Source: Amycolatopsis nalaikhensis (GTDB taxonomy: Bacteria > Actinomycetota > Actinomycetes > Mycobacteriales > Pseudonocardiaceae). From it: a DNA stretch of 64,000 nt. The stretch is taken from contig NZ_CP127173.1 in NCBI RefSeq assembly GCF_030264295.1, positions 6,331,501 to 6,395,500 of the forward strand, written 5' to 3'. Under the pieces are notes generated by a model, which did not search any database, had not been told where the DNA came from, and worked only from the letters and a program-made list of their open reading frames with translations. Both the position numbers and the translations under genes were made by a program. Each line of letters starts with the position of its first letter. The stretch's first letter is position 1. Shown here one piece after another: positions 32,185 through 40,969 of the stretch.

Positions 32185-32994
32185 CTACCGCGGCGGGTAC
32201 GGGCCGGTCTGGTCGGTCGGGCAGAACCACGTCGGGCGCCGCTGGACGTCGTGGCCCTGCGTGCGGACCTGGACCTTTCCACCGCAGCGGAAGCAGCCCT
32301 GGCGGGTGCGCTCGTACACCCAGTTCTTGCGGTTGCGGTCGAGGTGACCGGTGGTGCTCTGCTCGAACCGCCCGGCCGTCGCGTTGGCCAGCAGCAGCTT
32401 CCGGGCGAGCGCGACCGTGCGTCCGGCGTCCACTTCGGACACCGGGGTCCACGGCGTCACCCCGAGCAGGAAGGCGATCTCGCACTTGTAGAGGTTCCCG
32501 ACCCCGGCCATCACGCGCTGGTCGAGCAGCGCGAGACCCAGCTCCCGTGCGGGATCGGCGGCCAGCGCGGCGGCCGCGCGGGCCGCGTGCTCGTCCGTCC
32601 ACTGTGGATCCAGCAGGTCCGGGCCGAGGTGGGCGACCAGGTCGGTTTCCTTCGAGGTGGCCACGAGTTTGAGGTCGTGCACGCGGAACCCGATCACCTG
32701 GACGTCGGCCGCGGTGAAGATCACGCGGGCGTGGTGGCCGGGCCGGCGCCACTTCGCCCCGGCCGGGTAGACGTCCCACATGCCGTCCATCATCAGGTGC
32801 GAATGCAGCGTCAGGTCGCCCGAGAAGCGGGTGAACAGGTGCTTGCCCACCGTCCCGACGCCGAGCACGGCGCGTCCGGCGAGGTCCACAGTGGCCAGTT
32901 GGGGCACCCGGAACTCGCCGCGCAGCAACGTCTTTCCCGCCAGTGCCCGGTCGAAGCGCTTGCCGACGAGGTAGACGGTGTCACCTTCGGGCAC
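32185..32994 (-). CDS. nei: Fpg/Nei-family DNA glycosylase (Nei2-like endonuclease VIII)
   Basis: 269 residues. Starts PEGDTVYLVGKRFDRAL, giving the catalytic Pro and Glu after Met removal; SHLMMDGMWDVYP, the helix-two-turn-helix region LLDQRVMAGVGNLYKCEIAF and a C-terminal zinc finger follow. It excises oxidised pyrimidines and nicks the strand. The zinc finger is unusual: CFRC is present, but the second pair reads WFCPTDQ, so the usual fourth cysteine is Asp. Either Asp is a ligand or the finger is weakened. Start ATG 32994 is fixed by the PEGD motif. Confidence 0.9.
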   Translation of the reverse strand: MPEGDTVYLVGKRFDRALAGKTLLRGEFRVPQLATVDLAGRAVLGVGTVGKHLFTRFSGDLTLHSHLMMDGMWDVYPAGAKWRRPGHHARVIFTAADVQVIGFRVHDLKLVATSKETDLVAHLGPDLLDPQWTDEHAARAAAALAADPARELGLALLDQRVMAGVGNLYKCEIAFLLGVTPWTPVSEVDAGRTVALARKLLLANATAGRFEQSTTGHLDRNRKNWVYERTRQGCFRCGGKVQVRTQGHDVQRRPTWFCPTDQTGPYPPR

Positions 32995-32997
32995 GGT

Positions 32998-33891
32998 TCA
33001 CCCCGTCGATTCGGACACCTCGGCCGGGGCTTCGGGGGTCTCCGGCGCCGGGCCCTCCGGCCAGTCGGGGCCTTCGGGCTCCTCGCCCGCGATGCGGTGC
33101 CGCCCGGCCCGGTTGGAACGCAGGATCTTCGCCAGCACCATGTTGAACGTCAGCGCGATCTCCTGCGCGCCGGGCGAGTGCCACTCGTGGATCGGGCTGC
33201 ACGCGCCCTGGGCCTGCTGCACCGCCAGCCGGTCGGTGATCGCCGTCGGCATCACCAGCGAGCCGAAGTTCTCGCGCAGCTCGGCGATCCGGAACTGGTG
33301 CTCGTAGGACCGCACGCGCAGCTTGTTCACCAGCACGCCGATCGCGCGCAGGTCCGGGTTGAGCTCCTTGCGGATCTTCTCGATGGCTTCCAGCGCCCGG
33401 TGCGCGCCGGCGACGGCGTACATCGTGGGCTCGGTGACGATCAGCGCGCTGTCCGCGCCGACCAGCGCCGACTTCGTCAGCCGGCCCAGCGACGGCGGGC
33501 AGTCCAGGATCACCAGCTCGTACGGCGTCTCGCGCAGCGGCTCGCGGTGCAGCTCGTCCAGCGCGCGCGAGAAGTTCGCCAGCCGTTCCGGGTCGGCGTC
33601 CGGGTCGTTGAGCAGTTCCAGCTCTTCGGCGCCGACGAGGACGTCGACGTCCTCGCTCCAGACGCTCGGCGCGATGGCGCGTTCCAGCATCGCCCGGGTG
33701 GGCGTTTCGAGCACGTCGGCGAGGGTCGCGTCGGTGTACGGCGGGTCGAGCGAGGTCGTGGCGTTGCCCTGCGGGTCGAGGTCCACGACCAGCGTCCGGG
33801 TGCCCCTACGCAGGGCGGCGGACGCGATACCGAGGGCGACCGTCGTCTTGCCGACGCCTCCCTTGAGGCTGAGTACGGCGACCGTGTGCAC
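32998..33891 (-). CDS. ParA/Soj-family ATPase
   Basis: 297 residues. Deviant Walker A LSLKGGVGKTTVALG at the N-terminus, TLVVDLDPQGNATTSL (Walker A') and ELVILDCPPSLGRLTKSAL (Walker B). The acidic Pro/Glu tail (about 40 residues) is low complexity. The family positions chromosomes, plasmids or protein cargo; no ParB gene lies next to it, so a chromosome-segregation role is not assured. GTG 33891 lies 7 nt after TAGGCT on the minus strand, indicating a leaderless mRNA. Stop is 3 bp before the nei start, so nei is probably its operon partner. Confidence 0.9.
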   Translation of the reverse strand: MHTVAVLSLKGGVGKTTVALGIASAALRRGTRTLVVDLDPQGNATTSLDPPYTDATLADVLETPTRAMLERAIAPSVWSEDVDVLVGAEELELLNDPDADPERLANFSRALDELHREPLRETPYELVILDCPPSLGRLTKSALVGADSALIVTEPTMYAVAGAHRALEAIEKIRKELNPDLRAIGVLVNKLRVRSYEHQFRIAELRENFGSLVMPTAITDRLAVQQAQGACSPIHEWHSPGAQEIALTFNMVLAKILRSNRAGRHRIAGEEPEGPDWPEGPAPETPEAPAEVSESTG

Positions 33892-33898
33892 GACGACC

Positions 33899-33904
33899 AG
33901 CCTA
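33899..33904 (-). promoter_or_regulatory. Putative -10 element (TAGGCT) for leaderless parA-like mRNA
   Basis: TAGGCT on the minus strand ends 7 nt before the GTG at 33891; no Shine-Dalgarno sequence lies between. Confidence 0.45.
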
Positions 33905-33984
33905 CGGGTGCGCGCGAGAGGTGCCGCCGGGCAAGGGCCGTTCACTCGAAGGGAGGAGCCGGGGAGGCTTGCGGGGCCGGGCAC

Positions 33985-33990
33985 TACCCT
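33985..33990 (+). promoter_or_regulatory. Putative -10 element (TACCCT) for leaderless methyltransferase mRNA
   Basis: TACCCT ends 7 nt before the ATG at 33998, divergent from the ParA promoter about 80 bp away. Confidence 0.45.
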
Positions 33991-33997
33991 GTCCGGC

Positions 33998-34726
33998 ATG
34001 AAGACGGAGACCGTGGCCGCCCGGGGTTCGGGTGCCGTCCGCCGGGTGCTCGAGGCCGAGCTGAAGGCCGCCCGCGCCCGGGGCACCGAGCACCCGCGCG
34101 TCGTCGACGTGGGCGGCGGCAGCGGCGGCTGGGCGGTGCCGTTCGCGGCGGCCGGCTGCCGGGTGACGGTCGTCGAGCCGAGCCCGAACGCCTTGGCCAC
34201 GCTGCAGCGCCGCGCCGAGGAAGAGGGCGTCTCCGAGCTGATCACCGTGGTCGCGGACGACTCCGACGCCCTCGGCCGGTACGTCGAGGCCGGCTCGGCC
34301 GACCTGGTGCTGGCGCACGGTCTCCTGGAGATCGTCGACGACCCCGCCGCCGTGCTCACCGCGCTGGCGACGGCGGTCGCCCCGGGCGGCGCGGTGTCGG
34401 TGCTGGTGGCGAACCGGCACGCGGCGGTACTGCACCGCGCGCTGGCCGGCCGGGTCGACGAGGCCCGGCGGCTGCTCGAGAGCGTCGAGGGCATCGTGCC
34501 GGGCGACACCGTGCTGCGCCGCTTCGACGCCGAAGGCCTGCGCGCCCAGCTGGTCGCCGCGGGCCTGGACGTGACGCTGCTGCAGGGCGACCGCGTGATC
34601 GCCGACCTGGTCACCGGCGACGTCCGCGAGGACGAGCTGGCCGAGTTCGAGCGCGCCGCGGCGGGGTCGCCGGCCCTGCGCGACATCGCGGGCCGCCTGC
34701 ACGCGGTGGCCCGGCCGCCCGCCTGA
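33998..34726 (+). CDS. Class I SAM-dependent methyltransferase
   Basis: 242 residues. Motif I VVDVGGGSGGWAVPFAAAG (SAM-binding glycine loop), the acidic end of strand 2 VTVVEPSPNAL, and motif II/III DLVLAHGLLEIVDDPAAVL identify a methyltransferase of the UbiE/BioC-like fold. The C-terminal half (about 150-242) is helical and includes RHAAVLHRALAGRVDEA. Substrate unknown. Its likely leaderless ATG at 33998 is set by the -10-like TACCCT. A double GAATGAGTCATTC palindrome separates it from dinB. Confidence 0.85.
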   Translation: MKTETVAARGSGAVRRVLEAELKAARARGTEHPRVVDVGGGSGGWAVPFAAAGCRVTVVEPSPNALATLQRRAEEEGVSELITVVADDSDALGRYVEAGSADLVLAHGLLEIVDDPAAVLTALATAVAPGGAVSVLVANRHAAVLHRALAGRVDEARRLLESVEGIVPGDTVLRRFDAEGLRAQLVAAGLDVTLLQGDRVIADLVTGDVREDELAEFERAAAGSPALRDIAGRLHAVARPPA

Positions 34727-34742
34727 GCGCTGGTCTCCGCGG

Positions 34743-34795
34743 GTCTTGAATGAGTCATTCAGGACCTCCGAAGACCTGAATGAGTCATTCAAGAC
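34743..34795. repeat. GAATGAGTCATTC double palindrome, copy 2
   Basis: Two palindromes, each with GAATGAGTCATTC, flank GGACCTCCGAAGACC. The arms at 34743-34763 and 34775-34795 are inverted copies, differing only at the palindrome centre. It lies between the methyltransferase and dinB and may end the first transcript. Confidence 0.85.
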
Positions 34796-34826
34796 GCTGC
34801 GCGCCGGAACTGTCGGACCCTGCCGG

Positions 34827-34832
34827 TAGCGT
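34827..34832 (+). promoter_or_regulatory. Putative -10 element (TAGCGT) for leaderless dinB mRNA
   Basis: TAGCGT ends 7 nt before GTG 34840. This decides the dinB start against the ATG at 34780 inside the repeat. Confidence 0.5.
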
Positions 34833-34839
34833 CCCCGGC

Positions 34840-36084
34840 GTGGGGCGAAACGCTGAGCTGCCGGGCGGGATGGGCCGGTTCAAGGTCCAGCCGGGGGAAC
34901 CGCTGCCGGACGACACCGGGTGCGGGTTGCTGCACGTCGACATGGACGCGTTCTTCGTGTCGGTCGAGCTGCGGACCCGGCCCGAACTGGCCGACAAACC
35001 CGTCGTCGTGTCCGGCGGCGGGCCGCGCGCCGTCGTGGCCGCCGCCAACTACCCGGCGCGGAAGTTCGGCGTGCGCTCGGCGATGCCGTTCGCCACGGCC
35101 AAGCGGCTCTGCCCGCACCTGATCAACATCCCGCCGACGTCGGGGCTCTACGGCGAGGTCTCCCGCGGCGTGATGGGCATCTTCCGCGAGCTCACCCCGC
35201 TGGTCGAACCACTGAGCCTCGACGAGGCGTTCCTGGACGTCAGCGGGGCGCTGCGGCGGCTGGACGCCACCCCGGCGGAGCTCGGCGCCCGGCTGCGCGA
35301 GCGCGTCGCGGCCGAACACGGGATCACCTGCTCGGTCGGCGTCGCGAAGGTCAAGTTCGTCGCGAAGCTCGCCTCCGGCATGGCGAAACCGGACGGCATG
35401 GTCGTCGTCCCCGCGGCGGAGACGCTGGACTTCCTGCACCCGCTGCCGGTCTCGGCGCTGTGGGGCGTCGGCGCGCGGACGGAGGAGCACCTGCGCCGGC
35501 TCGGCCTCGACACGATCGCCGACGTCGCCGCGTTCCCGCCGGAACGGCTGAAGAAGTCGCTGGGCACGGCCATCGGCGAGCACCTGTACCGGCTCGCGCA
35601 CGGCGTCGACGAGCGTCAGGTGGTCACCGACGCGCCGGAGAAGTCGATCGGCGCCGAGCACACCTTCGACGTCGACCGCCACGACCGCGCCGAGCTGGGC
35701 CGGGAGCTGCTGCGGCTGGCCGAGCGCGTCGGCGGGACGCTGCGGGCGCGAGGCGTGCGCGGCCGCACGGTCTCGATCAAGGTGCGGTTCGCGGACTTCC
35801 ACACGATCACCCGGGCCCGCACGCTGGTTTCGGCCACCGACGTCGCCCGCGAGATCCACGCGGTCGCTGTCGCGTTGCTCACGGAGCACGCGCCGACCGG
35901 CGCGGTCCGGCTGATCGGCGTGCGCGTCGAGGGGCTGGACACGGGGGAGGCGGGGGAGCAGCTGCTGTTCGACTCACCGGCGCCGCGCTGGCGAGATGCC
36001 GAGGTCGCGGCCGATGTCGCGCGGTCGAAGTTCGGGTCCGCGGCGGTGCGGCCGGCGTCGTTGCTGGCGCCGCGGGAGCCGTGA
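34840..36084 (+). CDS. dinB: DNA polymerase IV (Y family) DinB
   Basis: 414 residues. Catalytic-site motifs CGLLHVDMDAFFVSVELR and PLSLDEAFLDVSG carry the metal-binding acidic residues; GITCSVGVAKVKFVAKLASG and LWGVGARTEEHLRRLGLDT (helix-hairpin-helix thumb) are typical of DinB. It performs translesion and error-prone synthesis. I chose GTG 34840 because TAGCGT lies 7 nt upstream; ATG 34780 (in the repeat) and ATG 34870 are alternatives. The C-terminus lacks a clear QxxLF-type clamp motif except GEQLLFDSP near residue 381, which may serve. Confidence 0.93.
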   Translation: MGRNAELPGGMGRFKVQPGEPLPDDTGCGLLHVDMDAFFVSVELRTRPELADKPVVVSGGGPRAVVAAANYPARKFGVRSAMPFATAKRLCPHLINIPPTSGLYGEVSRGVMGIFRELTPLVEPLSLDEAFLDVSGALRRLDATPAELGARLRERVAAEHGITCSVGVAKVKFVAKLASGMAKPDGMVVVPAAETLDFLHPLPVSALWGVGARTEEHLRRLGLDTIADVAAFPPERLKKSLGTAIGEHLYRLAHGVDERQVVTDAPEKSIGAEHTFDVDRHDRAELGRELLRLAERVGGTLRARGVRGRTVSIKVRFADFHTITRARTLVSATDVAREIHAVAVALLTEHAPTGAVRLIGVRVEGLDTGEAGEQLLFDSPAPRWRDAEVAADVARSKFGSAAVRPASLLAPREP

Positions 36085-36279
36085 GGGGGCGGTGGTGACC
36101 GTCCGCAACCCTCGTCGTGCGGGATTTAGCCCAATTCGATTCCTTCTGGATGCGGGATCGGGTAGTCGTGCGGGCGCGGGCCTCGTATCCTGGACAGTGC
36201 CACCCCGCCTGGGGTTGGCTGTTGGGTCCAGGACGTTGCGCGGCCCGGCGCCCGCGACAGCTGTGCCGGAGGAGGAAAG

Positions 36280-36684
36280 ATGCCACTCTCCGAGCATGAG
36301 CAGCGGCTGCTCGATCAGATCGAGCGCGAGCTCTATGCCGAGGACCCCAAGTTCGCATCCACGGTGCGTGGCACCCGGTTGCGTCGCCCCGCTCGCCGAC
36401 GGCGTATCCAGGGCATCGCCCTGTTCGTAGTGGGCGTGGCCCTGCTGGTGCTGGGCGTGGTGGTGCCGCAGTTCCGGGTGGCCGACATCCCGCTGATCAG
36501 CGTGCTCGGGTTCCTCGTGATGTTCTTCGGGGTCATGATGGCCGTCACATCGATTCGGCACGGCGCCGAGGCGGACGGCAAGGGCGGTGGACCGGGCTCG
36601 CGCGGAGGCAAGCAGGCGGGTCGCCGGAGTTCCTTCACCCAGCGGATGGAGGAGCGCTTCCGCCAGCGCTTCGAGGAGCAGTAG
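36280..36684 (+). CDS. DUF3040 membrane protein
   Basis: 134 residues. The opening MPLSEHEQRLLDQIERELYAEDPKFAST is the DUF3040 signature, followed by a basic stretch, two transmembrane helices (about 45-66 and 72-92) and a charged, Gly/Arg-rich tail. ATG 36280 has GGAGGAAAG 5 nt upstream. The family is restricted to actinobacteria and often near the division cluster; function is unknown. A strong hairpin follows its stop. Confidence 0.9.
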   Translation: MPLSEHEQRLLDQIERELYAEDPKFASTVRGTRLRRPARRRRIQGIALFVVGVALLVLGVVVPQFRVADIPLISVLGFLVMFFGVMMAVTSIRHGAEADGKGGGPGSRGGKQAGRRSSFTQRMEERFRQRFEEQ

Positions 36685-36697
36685 CGCCGCGAGACCA

Positions 36698-36743
36698 CAA
36701 GATCCGCGTCCTGCCCACTTCGGGCGGGACGCGGATCTTCTTG
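36698..36743 (+). terminator. Hairpin terminator after DUF3040 gene
   Basis: Near-perfect stem: CAAGATCCGCGTCCTGCCC pairs with GGGCGGGACGCGGATCTTCTTG across a short ACTTC loop, 13 bp after the stop codon. Confidence 0.8.
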
Positions 36744-36877
36744 TGTGCTCGGGAAGGTCGTGAGGGCCTGGACGCCGGTGGTGACAGTGGGTGACCCCCA
36801 CCCGGGTGAGGCGGGGCGGAACCGGGTTCGCGGTGATCAGGCGGGGTGCTGGCACTTGCGACGGCGCTGATTTCGGT

Positions 36878-37058
36878 GGACCGCGTCGGCCGGGGCGCTG
36901 GGCCTGGTTCGGCGGCGGTTTGGGCGAGCCTGGCTGGGCGGACTGCGTCGGCTCGGTGCCGGGCCTGGTCCGGTCGCAGCGCGCGAGCCCGCTGGGCGGC
37001 CCACGCAGGCCGGGGTGCCGGGCCCGGTTCGGCGGCGGTGCGGGAGCCCGGCTTGGGC
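36878..37058. repeat. Three degenerate ~60-bp tandem repeats in an intergenic region
   Basis: Units at 36878-36939, 36940-36997 and 36998-37058 share the pattern GG-CC-GCGTCGGC, GGGCCTGGTTCGGCGGCGG and a GAGCCTGGCTGGGC-like end. The whole 36744-37099 stretch has no supported gene. Open frames through it are produced by the repeat composition. Confidence 0.65.
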
Positions 37059-37099
37059 CGCCCGTGCCAACCGGGTACCGACCCTCGCCGGCCCCTCGC

Positions 37100-39670
37100 T
37101 CAGTCGCGGTTGCGGAACACCGACTTCGGGAACAGCTTCCCCCGCCAGGAGAGCGGCGCGTTGCGGCGCAGGCTGCGTCGCAACCCCTCGAAGGCGGGCG
37201 GCAGCTCCGGCTGAGCCGCTTCCTCTTCGCCGTACCAGGAGCGCTCGAGCACGCCGATGACCGTTCGCAGGCCTTCGCGTCCTTCGTCGTCCAGGTGGTG
37301 CTTCGCCGCCAGCTTCTGGCCCGCGACCCGGACCGTGTCGCTGGTCGGGATCGGCAGCCCGCGGTCGGCGCACTCGGCGCGCAGCTCCGCCCACGCCGCG
37401 TCGGCCGCGCCGGGCTGGTGCCGGTCGATCCGCTGCAGCCGCCGCCGGCGGACGAACTCGCGGCCCGCCGCGGGGGCCGACAGCCCGGCCAGCACGATCA
37501 CCACGATCAGCCCGAACCACCACGCCACGCTCGCCGCCAGGAACCCGACCGCCGCGATCCAGAGTCCCAGCGCTACCAGTGGCAGCCAGTTGGCCAGCGT
37601 CTGGAGGCGGGACGCGGGCAGCGCCGTCGGGGCCGGCGCGCGCACCAGCAGGTCACCCTCGCCGCGGTCGCCCGGCCCCGGCTCGTCCTTCGGCGGGACC
37701 GGCGGGGTGAGCCGTCTGCGGCGGAGCCGGTCGCGCAGCACGATCCCGGCGATCAGCGCGACCGCGCCCAGCGCCGCGAAGATGCCCATGGCGTCGACGA
37801 GCCAGTCGTCGTCGCCGGTCGCGTCCTTCGTTTCCTGCTGCGGCTGGTTCTGCCCGGGGTCGCGGGGCGTGCCCGTCGCCGGGGCGCTGGACTGGACCGT
37901 GCTCGGCGCCACCTGGGTGTCGTCCGGCTGGTTGCCGCTTTCGGTGCCGGCCTGCAGGTACGACGGGGTGATGCCGCGGCCGTCGGACAGCGGCGTCGGG
38001 TCGAACGTCACCCAGCCCTTGCCGCCGAAGTACGCCTCGACCCACGCGTGCGCGTCCTGGGTGCTGATCGACAGGTAGTCGTTGACCTGCACGCCCGGCG
38101 TGAAGCCGATCGCCACCCGCGACGGGATGCCCGCCACCCGCAGCATCACGGCCATCGCCGACGCGAACTGCTCGCAGAAGCCGCGCTTGCCGTTGAGGAT
38201 GAAGTCGGCGAGGGCGTCGGAGTCGTTGGCGGGCGCGGTCTTCGTGTCGTAGACGAACCCGTTCTGCGCCGTGAAGTACCGCCAGATCGCCGAGGCCCGG
38301 TCGAAGTCGTTCGACGCGCCCGAGACGAGCTGCTCGGTCTTCGCGCGGACGCGCTCGTCGACCCGGTCGATCTGCGTGTAGCGCGGCGGCAGGTCGTCGA
38401 CCCGCGGCGTCACGCGCAGCTCGGCGGCCGTCGGCTCCTTCAGCGACGCGTATTCCGTGTACGCCGGCGGGGCTTCGCTGCGGGTGGTGAAGACGGTGCC
38501 GCTGACCTGGTCGTAGAGGTAGCCGTTGGCGGCGCCGTCGATGACCCGCGGCGCGCCGTACACCGGCAGCCAGTTGTCGCGCCAGCTCGTCGGCTCGACG
38601 TCGATCCGGCGGGCCGAGCCGCTGCCGTCGTCGCCCGGCGCGGGCGGCAGCTGCGGCCCGACCGGGACGCCCTGCTGCGAACGGCCTTCGTCGTGCAGAC
38701 CCCAGCCCTTGTTGGGGTAGTAGGTGTCCAGCGTCATCGCGCGCATCAGCCGGCGGTCGGTGCCGAGGCCGCGGACCTTGAACAGCTCGCGGTTCGAGCC
38801 CTGGTCGAGCATGCCGCGCAGCTCGGTGAACGGCTGGATGCCGAAGCCGCCGGCCCCCGCGCCGGGGCCGTCGCCGCCGCTGCCGAACGGGATCCGCCCG
38901 ACGGTGCCGACCCAGGTGATCGCTCCGCCGAACAGGCCGAGCACGATGGCCGCGGCCACCACGGCGACCGGTGCGGACAGCACGCCCGGCTTACCGCTGC
39001 GCCCGGGCGCTTCCCGGGTCCGCCAGCGGCGGTGCCGGTGGTTGCCGTCGACGGCGAGCAGGCCGGCGAACGCGGCCCCGCCGAGCAGGAACGTCCACCA
39101 GGGCAGCATTTCCTCGCTCAAGGCGGCGGGCACGGCGTAGACGCAGAGCAGCACGAGCCCGGTCGCGGCGGGCGCCGCGGCGGCGACGGTGAGCGTGTCG
39201 ACCAGGACGGCGACGAGGCCGATCAGGATGGTGACGAGGCACAGGATCGGCTGGCTGCCTTCGACGGGCGGCAACCCGGTCCGGATCTGCTCGGCGGCGG
39301 CCGAGAGTGTGTTCCCGATCTCGCCGAACGCCTCGGGGCCGGGGATGACCAGCAGGATGCCGTGCGTGGTGAACGCGCCGGTGACGAGGAAGAGCAGCAC
39401 GAGCAGCTGCCCGAGCCCGACGAGCACGGTCGGCACCTGCAGCGAGCGCAGCGCGAGCCCGGTGGCGGCGATCAGCAGAACGGCGACGAAGAGGTAGCCG
39501 AACCAGGCGAGCCCGGAGACGACGCTGGTGACGGAGGTGGCGGCACAGAGAGTGGCGACCCCGGCGGCGGCGGGGGCGAGCAGGCTGGCGCGCCAAGCGG
39601 AGAGGGGATGCTGGGAGGGCGGCCGTTTCGCGGGGGTACCGGACGGCCGCGGCGGGGCGGTGGTGCTCAT
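37100..39670 (-). CDS. TgpA-like transglutaminase-domain membrane protein (DUF3488/transglutaminase)
   Basis: 856 residues. About six N-terminal transmembrane helices (about 28-240) form the DUF3488 part, then a large extracellular transglutaminase-like domain with the triad visible: Cys in GFCEQFASAMAVMLRVAGIP, His in DAHAWVEAYF, Asp in VTFDPTPLSDG. A Gln/Pro linker, one more helix near 635 and a pair near 700-745, then a cytoplasmic tail follow. ATG 39670 overlaps the DUF58 stop (ATGA). With DUF58 and MoxR it forms a widespread three-gene operon whose substrate is unknown; a cell-envelope role is inferred. Confidence 0.92.
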   Translation of the reverse strand: MSTTAPPRPSGTPAKRPPSQHPLSAWRASLLAPAAAGVATLCAATSVTSVVSGLAWFGYLFVAVLLIAATGLALRSLQVPTVLVGLGQLLVLLFLVTGAFTTHGILLVIPGPEAFGEIGNTLSAAAEQIRTGLPPVEGSQPILCLVTILIGLVAVLVDTLTVAAAAPAATGLVLLCVYAVPAALSEEMLPWWTFLLGGAAFAGLLAVDGNHRHRRWRTREAPGRSGKPGVLSAPVAVVAAAIVLGLFGGAITWVGTVGRIPFGSGGDGPGAGAGGFGIQPFTELRGMLDQGSNRELFKVRGLGTDRRLMRAMTLDTYYPNKGWGLHDEGRSQQGVPVGPQLPPAPGDDGSGSARRIDVEPTSWRDNWLPVYGAPRVIDGAANGYLYDQVSGTVFTTRSEAPPAYTEYASLKEPTAAELRVTPRVDDLPPRYTQIDRVDERVRAKTEQLVSGASNDFDRASAIWRYFTAQNGFVYDTKTAPANDSDALADFILNGKRGFCEQFASAMAVMLRVAGIPSRVAIGFTPGVQVNDYLSISTQDAHAWVEAYFGGKGWVTFDPTPLSDGRGITPSYLQAGTESGNQPDDTQVAPSTVQSSAPATGTPRDPGQNQPQQETKDATGDDDWLVDAMGIFAALGAVALIAGIVLRDRLRRRRLTPPVPPKDEPGPGDRGEGDLLVRAPAPTALPASRLQTLANWLPLVALGLWIAAVGFLAASVAWWFGLIVVIVLAGLSAPAAGREFVRRRRLQRIDRHQPGAADAAWAELRAECADRGLPIPTSDTVRVAGQKLAAKHHLDDEGREGLRTVIGVLERSWYGEEEAAQPELPPAFEGLRRSLRRNAPLSWRGKLFPKSVFRNRD

Positions 39671-40941
39671 CGCGGACCGCCGATCAACGTGCCGCGCCGG
39701 GCGCCGCTGCGGCACAGCTCGCCCCACACCTGCGGCATCGGCGATCCCGGTCCCGCGACCACCACTCCCCAGCCCGCCGCGCGCAGCAGCTCCGCCGAGT
39801 CCTCCGTCGCCGCCGCCCGTTGCTCCGGGGCGCTCACCCCGGCCGACCAGGTCGGTGTGTCCAGCAGGACCGCCAAACTCCGGATTCCGCGCGGGCGGAA
39901 CTGGGTCAGCTCGTGCACCGCCTCCGTGCTCACCGTGCCCAGCACCGCGATCAGCTCCTGGCCCTCGGCCGGGTCGCCGGCCAGCGTGATGTCGCGCTGG
40001 TGCGCCGGCTGCAGCGCGGCCAGCGCGTCCAGCACGACGTTGTCGTAGTGGTCGCCGCCCTCGCCGGGGGTGTCGGCGAGCGTCAGGCCGTGCTCGCTGA
40101 CCAGCCGGACCCGGTGCCCGGACCGGCGCAGGTGCACCGCGGCCGACGCCGCGAACGACACCGCCCACTCCAGGCTCGCCGCCGGTCCGCTGCCGTGGTG
40201 GGCCGCCGCGCGGTGGTCGAGCAGCACCGTCGTGCCGCCGCGCCACGGCCGCTCCTCGACGCGCACCATGATCTCGTCGCGGCGGGCCGTCGAACGCCAG
40301 TGGACCTTCCGCAGGTCGTCGCCCTGGCGGTACTGGCGGACGATCACGTCCGGCTCGCCCTGGCCCGCGTGCAGCCGGACCGTGCCGTCGTCGCCGACGC
40401 CGATGCCCGCGCCGCTCGGCAGGCCCCACAGCGGGACCACCCGGGGCACCACCACCAGCCGCGAGTGCGCGATCAGCTCGCGCTCGAACTCGCACAGCCC
40501 GAACGGGTCGGTGATCGTCGCGCGCAACGGCCCCACCTGCTGGATCCCGCGCAGCACCGGCTGCAGCGGGTAGCGCAGGGCGACGCGCCGGTCGTGCGGG
40601 AGCCGCTCGACGACGAACCGCGGCCGCGAACCCAGCGCGTACGGGACGCCGTCCTCCAGCAGGATCTCGCCGGCCGGGAGCCGGCCGCTGCGCCACAGCT
40701 CCAGCTGCACTTCGCCGTTGCCCCCGACCGCCACCCGCTGGGGGTGCAGCGCGCGGGTGGCGCCGATGCGCAGCCGCGTCGCCGAGATGAACACGGCGAC
40801 CAGCAGCGGCAGCGCCACCACGAACACCGCGACCCGCAGCAGGTCGCGTTCGTTGAGCACGAACGAGCACACCGCGGCCGCGAGCCCCGCGGCCAGGAGG
40901 CAACGGCCGCGGGTGGTCAAGCCGGACAGGGCACGCAGCAT
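39667..40941 (-). CDS. DUF58 domain-containing membrane protein
   Basis: 424 residues. Two short transmembrane helices at the N-terminus (about 10-50), a beta-rich middle, and the DUF58 core (VRQYRQGDDLRKVHWRSTAR near residue 210), followed by a VWA-like fold (TTVLLDHRAAAHHGSGP). Found next to MoxR ATPases in many bacteria, where the pair is thought to act as chaperone plus substrate adaptor. Starts 28 bp after the MoxR stop and overlaps the transglutaminase start, so all three are co-expressed. Confidence 0.92.
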   Translation of the reverse strand: MLRALSGLTTRGRCLLAAGLAAAVCSFVLNERDLLRVAVFVVALPLLVAVFISATRLRIGATRALHPQRVAVGGNGEVQLELWRSGRLPAGEILLEDGVPYALGSRPRFVVERLPHDRRVALRYPLQPVLRGIQQVGPLRATITDPFGLCEFERELIAHSRLVVVPRVVPLWGLPSGAGIGVGDDGTVRLHAGQGEPDVIVRQYRQGDDLRKVHWRSTARRDEIMVRVEERPWRGGTTVLLDHRAAAHHGSGPAASLEWAVSFAASAAVHLRRSGHRVRLVSEHGLTLADTPGEGGDHYDNVVLDALAALQPAHQRDITLAGDPAEGQELIAVLGTVSTEAVHELTQFRPRGIRSLAVLLDTPTWSAGVSAPEQRAAATEDSAELLRAAGWGVVVAGPGSPMPQVWGELCRSGARRGTLIGGPR

Positions 40942-40969
40942 GCCGTTCTCTTCCCCTTCGGCGGCCGGG

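Noticed and set aside
36791..40048. Long plus-strand frame (over 1000 codons) across the transglutaminase and DUF58 genes
   Set aside because: Arg/Asp/Gly-rich translation without domains, antisense to two clear genes.
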